From: Fodinicola acaciae
GTDB taxonomy: Bacteria; Actinomycetota; Actinomycetes; Mycobacteriales; HKI-0501
Assembly: GCF_010993745.1 (NCBI RefSeq)
Contig: NZ_WOTN01000001.1
Coordinates: 685,235 to 749,234 of the forward strand
DNA length: 64,000 nucleotides
Direction: 5' to 3'
Shown here: positions 1-8,341 of the stretch, piece by piece
How the letters are laid out: each line of letters starts with the position of its first letter
Position numbering within the stretch: position 1 is the stretch's first letter
Notes under the pieces: generated by a model
The model's input: only the letters and a program-made list of their open reading frames with translations
Told to the model about the DNA's origin: nothing
Database searches by the model: none
Program-made: the position numbers and the translations under genes

Positions 1-330
1 TGGTGCGTGCTCAACGAGCACGGCCACCGGTGGCTGGCCGCCGCGCCGGTGCGGATGCAGCCGGACACCGGCATGACCGCGGGCGTGGCCGGCGGCGACG
101 GGCTGGCGCTTCTGACAAAACCGGACGAGTCGGCGATCGGCGCGACCGGTTTCGGCGCGGACGGCGACGTGCTGACCGTTCGCCTGCTCGACCACGTACG
201 TGCGTGGCACGCGGCCGGCCGTCCTGGCACGAGCGGCCTGTGCGTCAAGGCCGTGCCGCCGACGACTCCGGCCGATGGCGGTGAGGTCATCGACAAGACG
301 TACACGCGGCTGGTGATCAGCCAAACGTAG
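1..330 (+). CDS. C-terminal fragment of a protein-L-isoaspartate methyltransferase-like protein (partial at window edge)
   Basis: The frame is open from the first base and stops with TAG at 328-330, leaving about 109 residues of a longer protein. The tail has a run like RLLDHVRAWHAAGRP followed by a short beta-rich end, which resembles the C-terminal extension of actinobacterial PCMT-family or FxLD-system methyltransferases. The SAM-binding core would lie upstream of the window, so the assignment rests on weak tail similarity only. The next gene begins immediately downstream, so the two may be cotranscribed. Confidence 0.4.
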   Translation, partial: WCVLNEHGHRWLAAAPVRMQPDTGMTAGVAGGDGLALLTKPDESAIGATGFGADGDVLTVRLLDHVRAWHAAGRPGTSGLCVKAVPPTTPADGGEVIDKTYTRLVISQT

Positions 331-339
331 GATGATCGC

Positions 340-1503
340 ATCGACACCGATCCGAGTACGCGCCTGCGCGCCGTCGCGCTCTACGCCGGCGGTCTGCTGG
401 GTCCGCTCGGTGGAGGCGTCGTCTCGCCGGTACTGCCGGAGATCGCCGACAGCTTCCACGCCGAGCTGAGCCTGGCTGGCGCCTCGCTCACCGTCTACAT
501 GGTGGTTTTCGCCGGTTTTCAGCTCATATCCGGCACGTTGGGGGAGCGCTACGGCCGGCGCCGGTCGGTGCTGATCGCGTACGGCGGCTATCTGGTCGCC
601 TCGCTGCTCGCCGCGCTCGCGCCGACGATCAGCGTGTTCCTGGTCGCGCGCGCACTCCAGGGGCTGGCCAACGCCTTCACTACGCCGCTGCTGATCGCCG
701 GCCTCGCCGACACCGTGCCGCCGGAGCGCCTCAGCCGGTCGATCGGCACGTACGGCGCCTGCCAGGCCGCCGGCATGTCGCTGGCGCCGCTGTTCGGCTC
801 AGCCGCCGGCGTCTTCTCGTGGCGGTGGGCCTTCGTCGGCGTCGCGCTGATCGCCGGGCTGCTCGCCCTGGCGCCGCCGCCAGGTGCACCGCGGCCGGGC
901 GCGAGCGCGCCCTCGTACCGGCCGCTGCTGACGGTGCGGATGGGGCTGCAGTCCTTCATCGCGCTTGTCTCGTATCTCGGCGCCAACGGCGTGGTCTTCC
1001 TGGTCGCCCTGTACGCCGAGCGCCGGCTCGGCATCCCGGACGGTCTGGTCGGCCTGGTGCTGGTCGGATTCGGTGTGGCCGGCATGGCGCTGGCCACGCT
1101 GTGGGGTGGTGTCTGTGAGCGGTTCGGGGCCGTACGCGCGACCGCCGTCGGCATGGCGGCGAGCGGCCTGCTGGTGGCGGCGGTCGCGTGGACGACCTCG
1201 GTGGCCGTACTCGTCATCGTGTGGATCGCGGCCGGTGCGGTCTCGTCGCTGGCCAACGTCGGCCTGCAAAACCTGAGCGCCCGCGAGGTGCCGGACAACC
1301 GCGGCGGCGCGGTGTCGGTGGTCTCGGCGTTCCGGTTTTCCGGAGCGGCGATCGCGCCGCTGGTGTGGCTGCCGCTCTATCCGGTCGGCCTCGGTCTCGG
1401 CCAGCCGCAAGGGGAGTTGGCTTTTGGCGGCGCCGGCCTGGCACTCGTACTCGGAGCGGTCGCCGCGAGCGGCCTGCTGGTCGTTCGGAAGGGGACCGGT
1501 TGA
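340..1503 (+). CDS. MFS drug/metabolite exporter (DHA1-like), start codon unresolved
   Basis: A hydrophobic protein with about twelve membrane segments and the MFS motif A (GERYGRRR) after the second segment, typical of Bcr/CflA or AraJ-like proton antiporters. The first canonical start in frame is ATG at 499, but that would remove a convincing first membrane segment (ALYAGGLLGPLGGGVVSPVL) encoded in the same frame from about 376. The frame is open back to the stop at 328-330 without any ATG, GTG or TTG. ATC at 340 has AGGA seven bases upstream; a small indel after the out-of-frame ATG at 332 is the other explanation. It ends with TGA overlapping the ATG of the sugar kinase by one base, so the two are coupled. 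Substrate unknown. Confidence 0.75.
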   Translation: MDTDPSTRLRAVALYAGGLLGPLGGGVVSPVLPEIADSFHAELSLAGASLTVYMVVFAGFQLISGTLGERYGRRRSVLIAYGGYLVASLLAALAPTISVFLVARALQGLANAFTTPLLIAGLADTVPPERLSRSIGTYGACQAAGMSLAPLFGSAAGVFSWRWAFVGVALIAGLLALAPPPGAPRPGASAPSYRPLLTVRMGLQSFIALVSYLGANGVVFLVALYAERRLGIPDGLVGLVLVGFGVAGMALATLWGGVCERFGAVRATAVGMAASGLLVAAVAWTTSVAVLVIVWIAAGAVSSLANVGLQNLSAREVPDNRGGAVSVVSAFRFSGAAIAPLVWLPLYPVGLGLGQPQGELAFGGAGLALVLGAVAASGLLVVRKGTG

Positions 1504-2417
1504 TGGCGCGGCTGGTGCACATCGGGTCGGTGATCGTCGACATCGTCATGTACGTGCCGGGTTTTCCGCGGCCTGGCGGGGATGTGCTGGCGACGCGCAG
1601 CGAGATCACCCCTGGCGGCGGCCTGAACGTGATGATCAGTGCGCGCCGGCAAGGCGCGGCGGTCGCGTACGCCGGACTGACCGGCACCGGTCCCTTTGGC
1701 GAGCTTTGCCGGCAGGAGCTGGAAAAGGCCGGCATCGAGCTGCTGCAGCCGGCGTTTCTGGGGGAGGACACCGGCTATGACGTGGCGCTGGTCGACCCGG
1801 CCGGCGAGCGGACCTTCGCGACCAACCTCGGCGCCGAGTCGCGGCTGGACACCGAGCATCTGGAGCGCATCGTGCCGGCGTCCGAGGACGTCGTCTACGT
1901 CTCCGGTTACGGTCTGCTCGACGTACACAACGGCCGTGCTTTGGCTCACTGGCTGACGAAACTCGATCCAGCGGTGACCGTCGTGGTCGATCCGGGACCA
2001 CTGGTCGGTGACATCCCCGCAGACGCGCTGCGGGCCGCCATCGCACGTACGGACTGGTGGAGTTGCAGCCGGCGCGAGGCGACCGTCATGACCGGACTCG
2101 CCGATCCGGCGCGGGCGGCACGTGCGCTCGCCGGCCGTGGTCGCGGCGGTGTGGTCGTACGCGTCGGGCCGGACGGCTGCTTTCTTGCCCAAGCACGTGA
2201 GGTCGTGCCGGTGCCCGGACATTCGGTGTCCACTGTGGACACCAACGGCGCCGGCGACGCGCACGTCGGAGCGTTCGTGGCCGGCCTGCTCGCCGGCCAT
2301 GAGCCGCTTCCTGCGCTGGCGCGGGCAAACGCGGTCGCCGCGCTCGCCGTCACCCGCTGTGGCCCGGCGACGGCACCGACCGCCGCCGAGGTCGACGAAT
2401 TTCTTACGAGGACTTGA
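1503..2417 (+). CDS. PfkB-family carbohydrate/nucleoside kinase
   Basis: A 304-residue ribokinase-superfamily kinase that would phosphorylate a sugar or nucleoside using ATP in the cytoplasm. The N-terminal substrate motif PGGGLN lies near residues 37-42. The C-terminal signature DTNGAGDAHVG begins at about residue 246 and supplies the catalytic base Asp at about 252; the usual DTTGAGD is DTNGAGD here. The ATG overlaps the TGA of the preceding exporter, so both are likely one transcript. The 3' end overlaps the convergent MHS transporter by 14 bp. The specific substrate cannot be read from the sequence. Confidence 0.88.
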   Translation: MARLVHIGSVIVDIVMYVPGFPRPGGDVLATRSEITPGGGLNVMISARRQGAAVAYAGLTGTGPFGELCRQELEKAGIELLQPAFLGEDTGYDVALVDPAGERTFATNLGAESRLDTEHLERIVPASEDVVYVSGYGLLDVHNGRALAHWLTKLDPAVTVVVDPGPLVGDIPADALRAAIARTDWWSCSRREATVMTGLADPARAARALAGRGRGGVVVRVGPDGCFLAQAREVVPVPGHSVSTVDTNGAGDAHVGAFVAGLLAGHEPLPALARANAVAALAVTRCGPATAPTAAEVDEFLTRT

Positions 2418-3711
2418 GTTCCTTGTCCAGCGTCTCGCTCGCCGGACTGAGCGGCTGGCCGGGTCGTACGCGCACGAAGAAGGTGGCGGCGAGGCCGATG
2501 ACGGTGACCGCCGCCAGATAGTCGGCGACCGAATAGACAGTGCCGGTCCGCGACTGCAGTGCCTGCGCGATGGTTGGCGCGAAGGCGCCGCCGAGAATGG
2601 CGCCGACCGCGTACGCGAGCGACGCGCCGCTGTAACGCACGGCCGTCGGAAACATCTCGGCATAGAGCGCCGGCTGCGGACCGTATGTGAAACCGAGGCC
2701 GACGGTGAAAAGCAGCAGTGCCACCACGATCAGGCCGAGGTTGCCGGTGTTGAGCAGCGCGAAGAACGGAAACATCCAGACCAGCTGCGCGACGAAACCG
2801 ATCTGGTAGACGCGCTTGCGGCCGTAGCGGTCGGACAGCCAGCCGGCCAGCAACGCGGTGGCGAGCCAGCCGAGCGCCGAGAGCATCACCGCGGTCAGGA
2901 TCGCCGAGCTGCCGATCTTGAGCGCTTTCACCGCGTACGACTGCACATAGCCGCCGGTCGTCATGTAGCCGGCGGCGTTGTTGGCGGCAAACATCAGCGC
3001 GCCGATCACCACCAGCGGCAGGTGGTTTTTCAGCAGCGGCACCAGCGGCACCGCCACGCGTGCGTTGGAACGCCGTATTTCGTGGAAAACCGGGCTTTCG
3101 GCGACGCGCGTACGGACAAACAGGCCGACCACGATCAACACGATGCTGAACAGGAACGGGATCCGCCAGCCCCAGGCCAGGAACTGGTCCGGCGTCGTCG
3201 CCGCTGCCGTGATCGCGAGGATGCCGTTTGCCAGCAACAGGCCGATCGGCACGCCGATCTGCGGGAAGGCACCATAGAGGCCGCGCCGCTCGGTCGGTGC
3301 GTGCTCGACGGACAACAGCGCCGCGCCACCCCATTCGCCGCCGGCGGACAGTCCTTGCAGGATGCGTAAGACGACCAGCAACACCGGGGCCGCCACGCCG
3401 ATCGTGGCCGTCGTCGGCAACAAACCCATCAACGCGGTCGCGATCCCCATCAGCAGCAGGGTCAGCACCAGCATCGGACGCCGGCCGATCCGGTCGCCGA
3501 GGTGACCAGCGATGATCGCGCCCACTGGACGGAAGAAGAAGCTGATGCCGATGGTCGCGAACGAGAGCAGGAGCGCGTCCTTGCCGAGCTGTCCGAAAAA
3601 CTGGGTCGCGAAGACGAGGCCGGAGCAGACCGCGTAGATGAAGAAGTCATACCACTCCACCGTCGTGCCGACCATCGACGCCAACACGACCCGCCGGTGT
3701 TCTCTGTTCAT
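2404..3711 (-). CDS. MHS-family metabolite:H+ symporter (shikimate/alpha-ketoglutarate permease-like)
   Basis: A 435-residue MFS transporter of the metabolite:H+ symporter family, importing an organic acid or zwitterion with protons. It starts MNREHRRVVLASMVGTTVEW; the TVEWYDFF motif in the first membrane segment is characteristic of this family. The loop 2-3 motif GHLGDRIGRRP follows at about residues 69-79, and a sugar-transporter-like GGEWGGA motif occurs near residue 145. About twelve hydrophobic segments are visible. It is monocistronic, and an imperfect palindrome just upstream (3733-3756) could be its operator. The substrate is unknown; the nearby kinase and hydantoinase genes do not define it. 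Confidence 0.87.
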   Translation of the reverse strand: MNREHRRVVLASMVGTTVEWYDFFIYAVCSGLVFATQFFGQLGKDALLLSFATIGISFFFRPVGAIIAGHLGDRIGRRPMLVLTLLLMGIATALMGLLPTTATIGVAAPVLLVVLRILQGLSAGGEWGGAALLSVEHAPTERRGLYGAFPQIGVPIGLLLANGILAITAAATTPDQFLAWGWRIPFLFSIVLIVVGLFVRTRVAESPVFHEIRRSNARVAVPLVPLLKNHLPLVVIGALMFAANNAAGYMTTGGYVQSYAVKALKIGSSAILTAVMLSALGWLATALLAGWLSDRYGRKRVYQIGFVAQLVWMFPFFALLNTGNLGLIVVALLLFTVGLGFTYGPQPALYAEMFPTAVRYSGASLAYAVGAILGGAFAPTIAQALQSRTGTVYSVADYLAAVTVIGLAATFFVRVRPGQPLSPASETLDKELKSS

Positions 3712-3732
3712 GGGGACTCCCGGAACGGCTGG

Positions 3733-3756
3733 ATTGTATACGTAAAGATATACGAT
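3733..3756. promoter_or_regulatory. Candidate operator upstream of the MHS transporter
   Basis: The arms ATTGTATA and TATACGAT are separated by 8 bases and match at 7 of 8 positions as an inverted repeat. The site lies 22 bp before the transporter's start codon, where a repressor would block the promoter. GTATAC-type half-sites are common for GntR and TetR regulators; the cognate regulator is not identified. Confidence 0.45.
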
Positions 3757-4155
3757 CTGCCGGCACAGGTCGATACCCTGACGGGAAGGCGGAGAATTGT
3801 GCGGGACGTCCGGAAAAGCGAATTACCACCGCCGGAGGTGGCCGGATCGGGTCAGCCGGCTTTCTTGTGAACGCGTTGACAACGTACGCGCGAATCTGAA
3901 AAGCCGCCGTGCGCAAGTCGTCCGACAATGGCCGTCGAGCCCGGTGATCGAGGTGGCGCCGGCCGCGTCCGGCCAGCTCGCCGCGCGTACGCCGAGAAAA
4001 CCTTTGTACGCAGCGAAAACAGGCGACCACATTGGTGGGATGTTCGAGCCTCGACCGGCGTTCGCGGCCGTTCGACATTATCGACACTCTGTGAGAACCG
4101 CGTTCGCAGATTGAAGTTGGCCGCGCGGCTTGGCGTCTGTCGTTACAGTGCTGGG
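3757..4155. other. Divergent intergenic region between MHS transporter and tetR
   Basis: No convincing gene is visible in this stretch. A perfect TTGACA at about 3878 has no good partner -10. A TACAGT hexamer at 4144-4149 lies six bases before the tetR ATG, which suggests that tetR is transcribed from its start codon as a leaderless mRNA. Confidence 0.35.
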
Positions 4156-4680
4156 ATGCAGACACGCACTGCGCGGCCGCGCACCCTGAGCCGGCCGGCC
4201 ATCCAGGCGGCAGCCCGCCGCATCGTGGACACCGAAGGACTCGCGGCGCTGACGTTGCGCCGGGTGGCGCAGGAGGTGAACACCGGTCAGGCCTCGCTCT
4301 ACCGGCACATCGCCGACCGGGACGAGATGCTCCAACTGCTGGTCGACGAGTTCGCCGCGAGTTATCCGCTGGAATCCGGACGCGGTGGCGCCGAACAACG
4401 GCTGATCCGCCAGTGGCGGCTCACGCACGACCACCTCGCCGGGCATCGCTGGGTCGTCGAGATCGTCGCGGAAGGCAACATCTCCGCGGCCAGTTCCGAC
4501 GAGCTGAGCCAACACAACCGTTCGCTGTTGGTCGCCGCCGGCGTCGCCGCGAGCCAGTCCGCGAAAGCCGAACGCGCGTTGTGGAGCCTGACCATCGGCT
4601 ATCTGCTCAACGAGCGCGGTGCCTCTGACGGCGACTACAACTGGGCCCTCACTCGATTGGTACGAGGACTTCTCGGTTAG
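4156..4680 (+). CDS. TetR-family transcriptional regulator
   Basis: A 174-residue DNA-binding protein. The N-terminal helix-turn-helix spans about residues 15-60, with a recognition segment like NTGQASLYRHIADRDEML. The C-terminal ligand domain belongs to the TetR_C family that follows HTHs of this type. The ATG at 4156 is chosen because it gives the normal short N-terminus and follows a TACAGT -10 directly. A hairpin with TCCAAC/GTTGGA arms (4686-4701) and a second perfect hairpin (4749-4778) follow the stop. Target unknown; the divergent transporter and the downstream acyltransferase are both candidates. Confidence 0.85.
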   Translation: MQTRTARPRTLSRPAIQAAARRIVDTEGLAALTLRRVAQEVNTGQASLYRHIADRDEMLQLLVDEFAASYPLESGRGGAEQRLIRQWRLTHDHLAGHRWVVEIVAEGNISAASSDELSQHNRSLLVAAGVAASQSAKAERALWSLTIGYLLNERGASDGDYNWALTRLVRGLLG

Positions 4681-4748
4681 CTGGGTCCAACTTTTGTTGG
4701 AGTCGCGATACCTGAGGTGTCAGCCGGATAACCCGCAGGAGTGAACGC

Positions 4749-4778
4749 GGATCGGCGTCCGTCGCGGGACGCCGATCC
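4749..4778 (+). terminator. Hairpin terminator after tetR
   Basis: Perfect 12-bp inverted repeat (GGATCGGCGTCC and its complement) with a 6-base loop, lying between tetR and the acyltransferase gene. There is no T run, as is common for actinobacterial terminators. Confidence 0.55.
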
Positions 4779-4804
4779 GGTCGGCCGCTCCGTAGTTTTC
4801 CGGC

Positions 4805-6124
4805 ATGACCTCAGCAGCCATTGCCGCGCCGGTGCGAATGCCGGTCGGTGCGCGGGACCGTTTCGTCGACGTCCTCCGCGTCTTCGCGATTCTCGCGGTC
4901 GTCGTGCAGCACTGGGCCCTGCCGGCGATGCAGTTCCGGGACGGCCAGATGATCGTCGGCAGCGCGCTGCAGTCGCCTGGCGCGCAGGCGGTCACCTGGC
5001 TCAGCCAGATCATGCCGCTGTTCTTTTTCGCCGGCGGCGCGGCAAACGTGAGCAGCTGGCGGGCGTCGGCCGGCACGGCGAGCTCGTGGCTGGCCGTACG
5101 ACTCGGCCGGCTCAGCTTTCCGGTGCTGGCCGTCTGTGCACTGTGGATCCCGTTGCCATACTTCCTTGCCATGCTCGGAACACCGGCCGACCCGATCGCC
5201 GAGGCCACCATGTGGGTCGCGCGGGTGTTGTGGTTTTTGCCGGTCTATCTGCTGTGTGTGGTGCTGACGCCTTTGCTGGCTCGGTTGGACGGCCGTCGTA
5301 CGGTGCAGGTGCTCGTCGCCTTGGTCGTCGCCGTCGCGGTCGTCGACGTGGCACGGATGACGATCGCCGAGCCGATCGGCTATCTCAACTTCCTCTTCGT
5401 CTGGCTGGCCGTGCATCAGGTCGGCGTCCTGTACGCCAACGGCCAGTTGCGTTTCCTGACACCGATGCGTGCCGCCGGTTGCGCGGTCGTCGCGTACGCG
5501 CTGCTGGCCGCGATGACCTTCGGCGGACCGTATCCGGTGCTGATGCTCGGGATTCCCGGCGCCGGCCCGTCCAACCAGGCACCGCCGACGTTGGCGATTT
5601 TGGTGCTGTCCGCCGGACTTCTCGCGCTGGCGTTCGCCGTGCGGCCAGGACTCCTGCGACTGAGCCAAAAACCGCGCGTACGCGCGCTGGTCGACGCGGT
5701 TTCACCGCGGATGATGACGATCTACCTCTGGCACATGACCGCGTTGATGGCCGGCGCCGGGATCGTCGTGGTGGCGATGGGCTTCTCGACGCCGGCCGGC
5801 CTCGGGCTCGGCTGGTGGCTGAGCCTGCCGGTGTGGATCGGCCTGTTGGCCGCGTTGGCGGTGCCGCTGATCCAGGTTTTCGGTCGGCTGGAACGGATCC
5901 GGATGCCCCGTACACCGGCCGCGGTCGGTCCGGTCCGGGTGTCGGTGGCGGCCGCCCTGATCGGCGCCGGCCTGGTCGGCATCATGGCCGGCACGTACGC
6001 GCCGACGCCGGTGCCGTTGATCGCGACAGCGTCACTGACCGCCGGTCTGGTCGTGTTGAACCGAGCCGGCACGGCGGCGAGGGTGACGCCGGAACGCCAC
6101 CCTCACCAGCCGGTCAGCAGTTGA
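4805..6124 (+). CDS. Membrane acyltransferase (acyltransferase_3 / OafA-like)
   Basis: A 439-residue integral membrane protein with about ten hydrophobic segments. The N-terminus has the family pattern RDRFVDVLRVFAILAVVVQHW; the H in VVVQHW corresponds to the conserved catalytic-region histidine of acyltransferase_3 proteins. It probably moves an acyl group from the cytoplasmic side to a surface sugar, lipid or polymer. No glycan genes lie nearby, so the acceptor is unknown. Its last bases overlap the 3' end of the convergent SCO5389-family gene. Confidence 0.8.
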   Translation: MTSAAIAAPVRMPVGARDRFVDVLRVFAILAVVVQHWALPAMQFRDGQMIVGSALQSPGAQAVTWLSQIMPLFFFAGGAANVSSWRASAGTASSWLAVRLGRLSFPVLAVCALWIPLPYFLAMLGTPADPIAEATMWVARVLWFLPVYLLCVVLTPLLARLDGRRTVQVLVALVVAVAVVDVARMTIAEPIGYLNFLFVWLAVHQVGVLYANGQLRFLTPMRAAGCAVVAYALLAAMTFGGPYPVLMLGIPGAGPSNQAPPTLAILVLSAGLLALAFAVRPGLLRLSQKPRVRALVDAVSPRMMTIYLWHMTALMAGAGIVVVAMGFSTPAGLGLGWWLSLPVWIGLLAALAVPLIQVFGRLERIRMPRTPAAVGPVRVSVAAALIGAGLVGIMAGTYAPTPVPLIATASLTAGLVVLNRAGTAARVTPERHPHQPVSS

Positions 6125-6518
6125 CGAGCTCCGGCGACTGGTTGAGCAGCTGGGCGCGTACGGAGGTGAACGTGCGCAACGCGTCGTCGGCGGACTGGTC
6201 GGTGGGGAAGGCGGCGACCCGGTGGCAGTTCTGGAAGGCAAGCCGCACGCCGAAATGCCGCTCCAGCGCGCCGCGGATCGCGTCACTGGCCAATGCGCGC
6301 AGCAGCTGGCCGCGAGCCTTCTCGGTCGGCGGTTCCAGCTGGTTGTCCGCGAAGGGACGGCCCTGCGCGGTGTTGCCGGCGGTCAGGTCGCCGGCGACCC
6401 GCTCCACCACTTCGTACGCGTACGGCAGGGATTCCCTGATGCACGCGACGAAATCGGTGTCGTCGACCGGGCCGGCCTCGGCACGTTCGAGCAGCTCCGG
6501 CGAAACAGTCAGTGACAT
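6114..6518 (-). CDS. SCO5389-family conserved protein of unknown function
   Basis: A 134-residue cytoplasmic protein matching the actinobacterial SCO5389 family: an N-terminal MSLTVSPELLERAEAG, a central LRALASDAIRGALERHFGVR and the C-terminal TSVRAQLLNQSPELVNC block, all near full length. The function is not known. The ATG at 6518 follows a strong GGGGAG ribosome site, so the much longer upstream frame is not used. A palindrome resembling a Zur box overlaps the predicted promoter, which hints at metal-dependent control. Confidence 0.85.
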   Translation of the reverse strand: MSLTVSPELLERAEAGPVDDTDFVACIRESLPYAYEVVERVAGDLTAGNTAQGRPFADNQLEPPTEKARGQLLRALASDAIRGALERHFGVRLAFQNCHRVAAFPTDQSADDALRTFTSVRAQLLNQSPELVNC

Positions 6519-6554
6519 GAACTCCCCTTCGACAGTGTTGCCAGACATTTGGGT

Positions 6555-6571
6555 ATGAAACCCATTCTCAT
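6555..6571. promoter_or_regulatory. Zur-like palindrome in the promoter of the SCO5389-family gene
   Basis: The 17-mer ATGAAACCCATTCTCAT has matching outer arms (ATGA.A and T.TCAT) and fits the TGAAAnnnATTnTCA pattern of actinobacterial zinc-uptake-regulator boxes. On the minus strand it covers a candidate GAGAAT -10 placed 18 bases from TTGAGT, so a bound repressor would block transcription. This is inference from pattern only; no Zur gene is in the window. Confidence 0.45.
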
Positions 6572-6595
6572 CTTGGGGGAAAACGTCACTCAACG

Positions 6596-8341
6596 TCAAG
6601 AGGCAATGCTGCCGCGTAGCCGCGCCGTCTCGGTCTCGTCGAGGACATAACTGGCCGGTGGCCGCACCAGCGCGTCCGGTTCGCCGACGTAGGAGATGGC
6701 AACACCATACGCGTCGCGTGCCGCCTCGATGGACACGTAACCGTTGACGACATCGTCCAGAACTGCGGTTATGTCCCGCGCGTATGGATCGCCGAAACCG
6801 CCGCCGCCAGGCATCGCGAGCAGCACCTCGTCGTCCGGTGCCAGTGCGACGAGTTGCTTGGCGGGTAACGGTTTTCCGGTGCCGGACGTCAGCGTCCCGG
6901 TGGCACCGGGACCGCCGCCGGACGCGCCTTGGGCGGCGAACCGGATGCGATCGACGTTCGCATTCACGGACCACAGTGTGTCCGTACCGCAGCTGACACG
7001 CAAGACCTGGCCGAGTCCGCCGCGATACGTTCCGGCGCCGCCGGAGTCGGTGCGCAGTTCGCGGCGGTGATGCCGGATCGGTGTCAAGGTTTCGATGACT
7101 TCGGTCGGCGCGGCGCGTACGCCGGTGGGGAAGCCGGTGGTGGACAGGCCGTCCTTCACCGCACGCGCGCCGGAGCCGCCGGCGTGAAAAGTGGTCAAAG
7201 TAAATGGATCCGTGCCATCGGCTTGGCCGCGCCATACGCACATCCACAATGCGTCGGCGCTGTGCGCCAGCAACTTTCCGGGCAGAGCCGGCGCCAGCGC
7301 GGAGAAGATCAGGCTCGGCAGGAAATGCCCGACCAGATGGCGGGACGCGACCGCCGCCGGTGGCCGGCAGTTGAGCACCGAACCCTCCGGCGCGGTCACC
7401 TCGACCGGCCGGAACGAGCCGGCGTTGTGTGGCACGTCCGGCGCGATCGCCGCTTTGATGGCGAAAGAGGCGTACGCGCGCGTGTAGTTGAGCACGACGT
7501 TGACGCCGTGCCGGCTTTGCGGGGAACTGCCGGCGAAATCCAGCAGGATGCGGCGACCGGAAATCGTTACTGTCACCGCCAGCCGCAGCGTTTCCTCGCC
7601 GAAACCATCGGTTTCCAGCTCGCTCGCGTACGTGCCGTCGGGCATCGCCTCGAGCGCGTCTGCCAGTGCCTGCTCCGAACGATCCATGATCTGGGCGGCG
7701 ATAGGGTCGATCGAGTCGAGCTCAAGCTCGTCCATCAGCCGCAGCAGGCTGGCCGCGCCGACGTCGTTTCCGGCCACCTGCGCGTAGATGTCGCCGATCG
7801 TCTCGTCGGGGGTGCGTACGTTGGCGCGGATCAGCTCGACCAGGCTGGCGTCGGGCTCGCCGGCGCGGTAGAGCTTCATGATCGGAAGTCGCAGCCCTTC
7901 CTCGAAAACCTCGGTCGCCGAGGCGGACAGGATCCGGCCGCCGATGTCGGGAGAGTGGCAGCAGCTGGCAAACCAGGCGACCAGCCGGCCGTCACGGAAC
8001 ACCGGCGTCGCGATGGTGATGTCGTTGATCTGGCCGGCGGTCATCCACGGGTCGTTGGTGATCAGTACGTCGCCGTGCTCGACACCGTCCGGTCCGTGCC
8101 GTGCCACGATGTGCGCCATGCCGGTGGCGATCGCGTTGATGTGGCCAGGAGTGCCGCCGACCGACTGCGCCACCATCGCGCCGGCCGAGTCGAAGGCGGC
8201 GCAGGCCAGGTCGAGAGATTCCCTGACCACCGGCGAAAACGCGGTGTTGACCAGCGCGTTTTGCTGCTCTGCCAGGAGGGAGGCGAGCCGGTTGGCCACG
8301 ATCGGCACCAGGATCGGCAACGGTGCGGTCATGCCGTCCAC
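6596..8341 (-). CDS. hyuB: Hydantoinase B / oxoprolinase-family subunit
   Basis: A 581-residue protein spanning the complete HyuB domain found in ATP-dependent N-methylhydantoinases, 5-oxoprolinases and acetone carboxylases. Visible family features are the N-terminal AEQQNALVNTAFSPVVRESLD, the metal-site-like HGDVLITNDPW, and the Gly-rich C-terminal AMPGGGGFGDP. It pairs with HyuA immediately upstream, overlapping it by 13 bp, so both subunits come from one transcript. Start could be ATG 8341 or the second ATG at 8332. The exact substrate (hydantoin, oxoproline or ketone) cannot be decided. Confidence 0.9.
   Translation of the reverse strand: MDGMTAPLPILVPIVANRLASLLAEQQNALVNTAFSPVVRESLDLACAAFDSAGAMVAQSVGGTPGHINAIATGMAHIVARHGPDGVEHGDVLITNDPWMTAGQINDITIATPVFRDGRLVAWFASCCHSPDIGGRILSASATEVFEEGLRLPIMKLYRAGEPDASLVELIRANVRTPDETIGDIYAQVAGNDVGAASLLRLMDELELDSIDPIAAQIMDRSEQALADALEAMPDGTYASELETDGFGEETLRLAVTVTISGRRILLDFAGSSPQSRHGVNVVLNYTRAYASFAIKAAIAPDVPHNAGSFRPVEVTAPEGSVLNCRPPAAVASRHLVGHFLPSLIFSALAPALPGKLLAHSADALWMCVWRGQADGTDPFTLTTFHAGGSGARAVKDGLSTTGFPTGVRAAPTEVIETLTPIRHHRRELRTDSGGAGTYRGGLGQVLRVSCGTDTLWSVNANVDRIRFAAQGASGGGPGATGTLTSGTGKPLPAKQLVALAPDDEVLLAMPGGGGFGDPYARDITAVLDDVVNGYVSIEAARDAYGVAISYVGEPDALVRPPASYVLDETETARLRGSIAS

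Noticed and set aside
588-1298. Long ORFs on the opposite strand of the MFS gene and similar shadow ORFs throughout
   Set aside because: High GC makes antisense frames open; they lack family motifs, ribosome sites and sensible codon bias.
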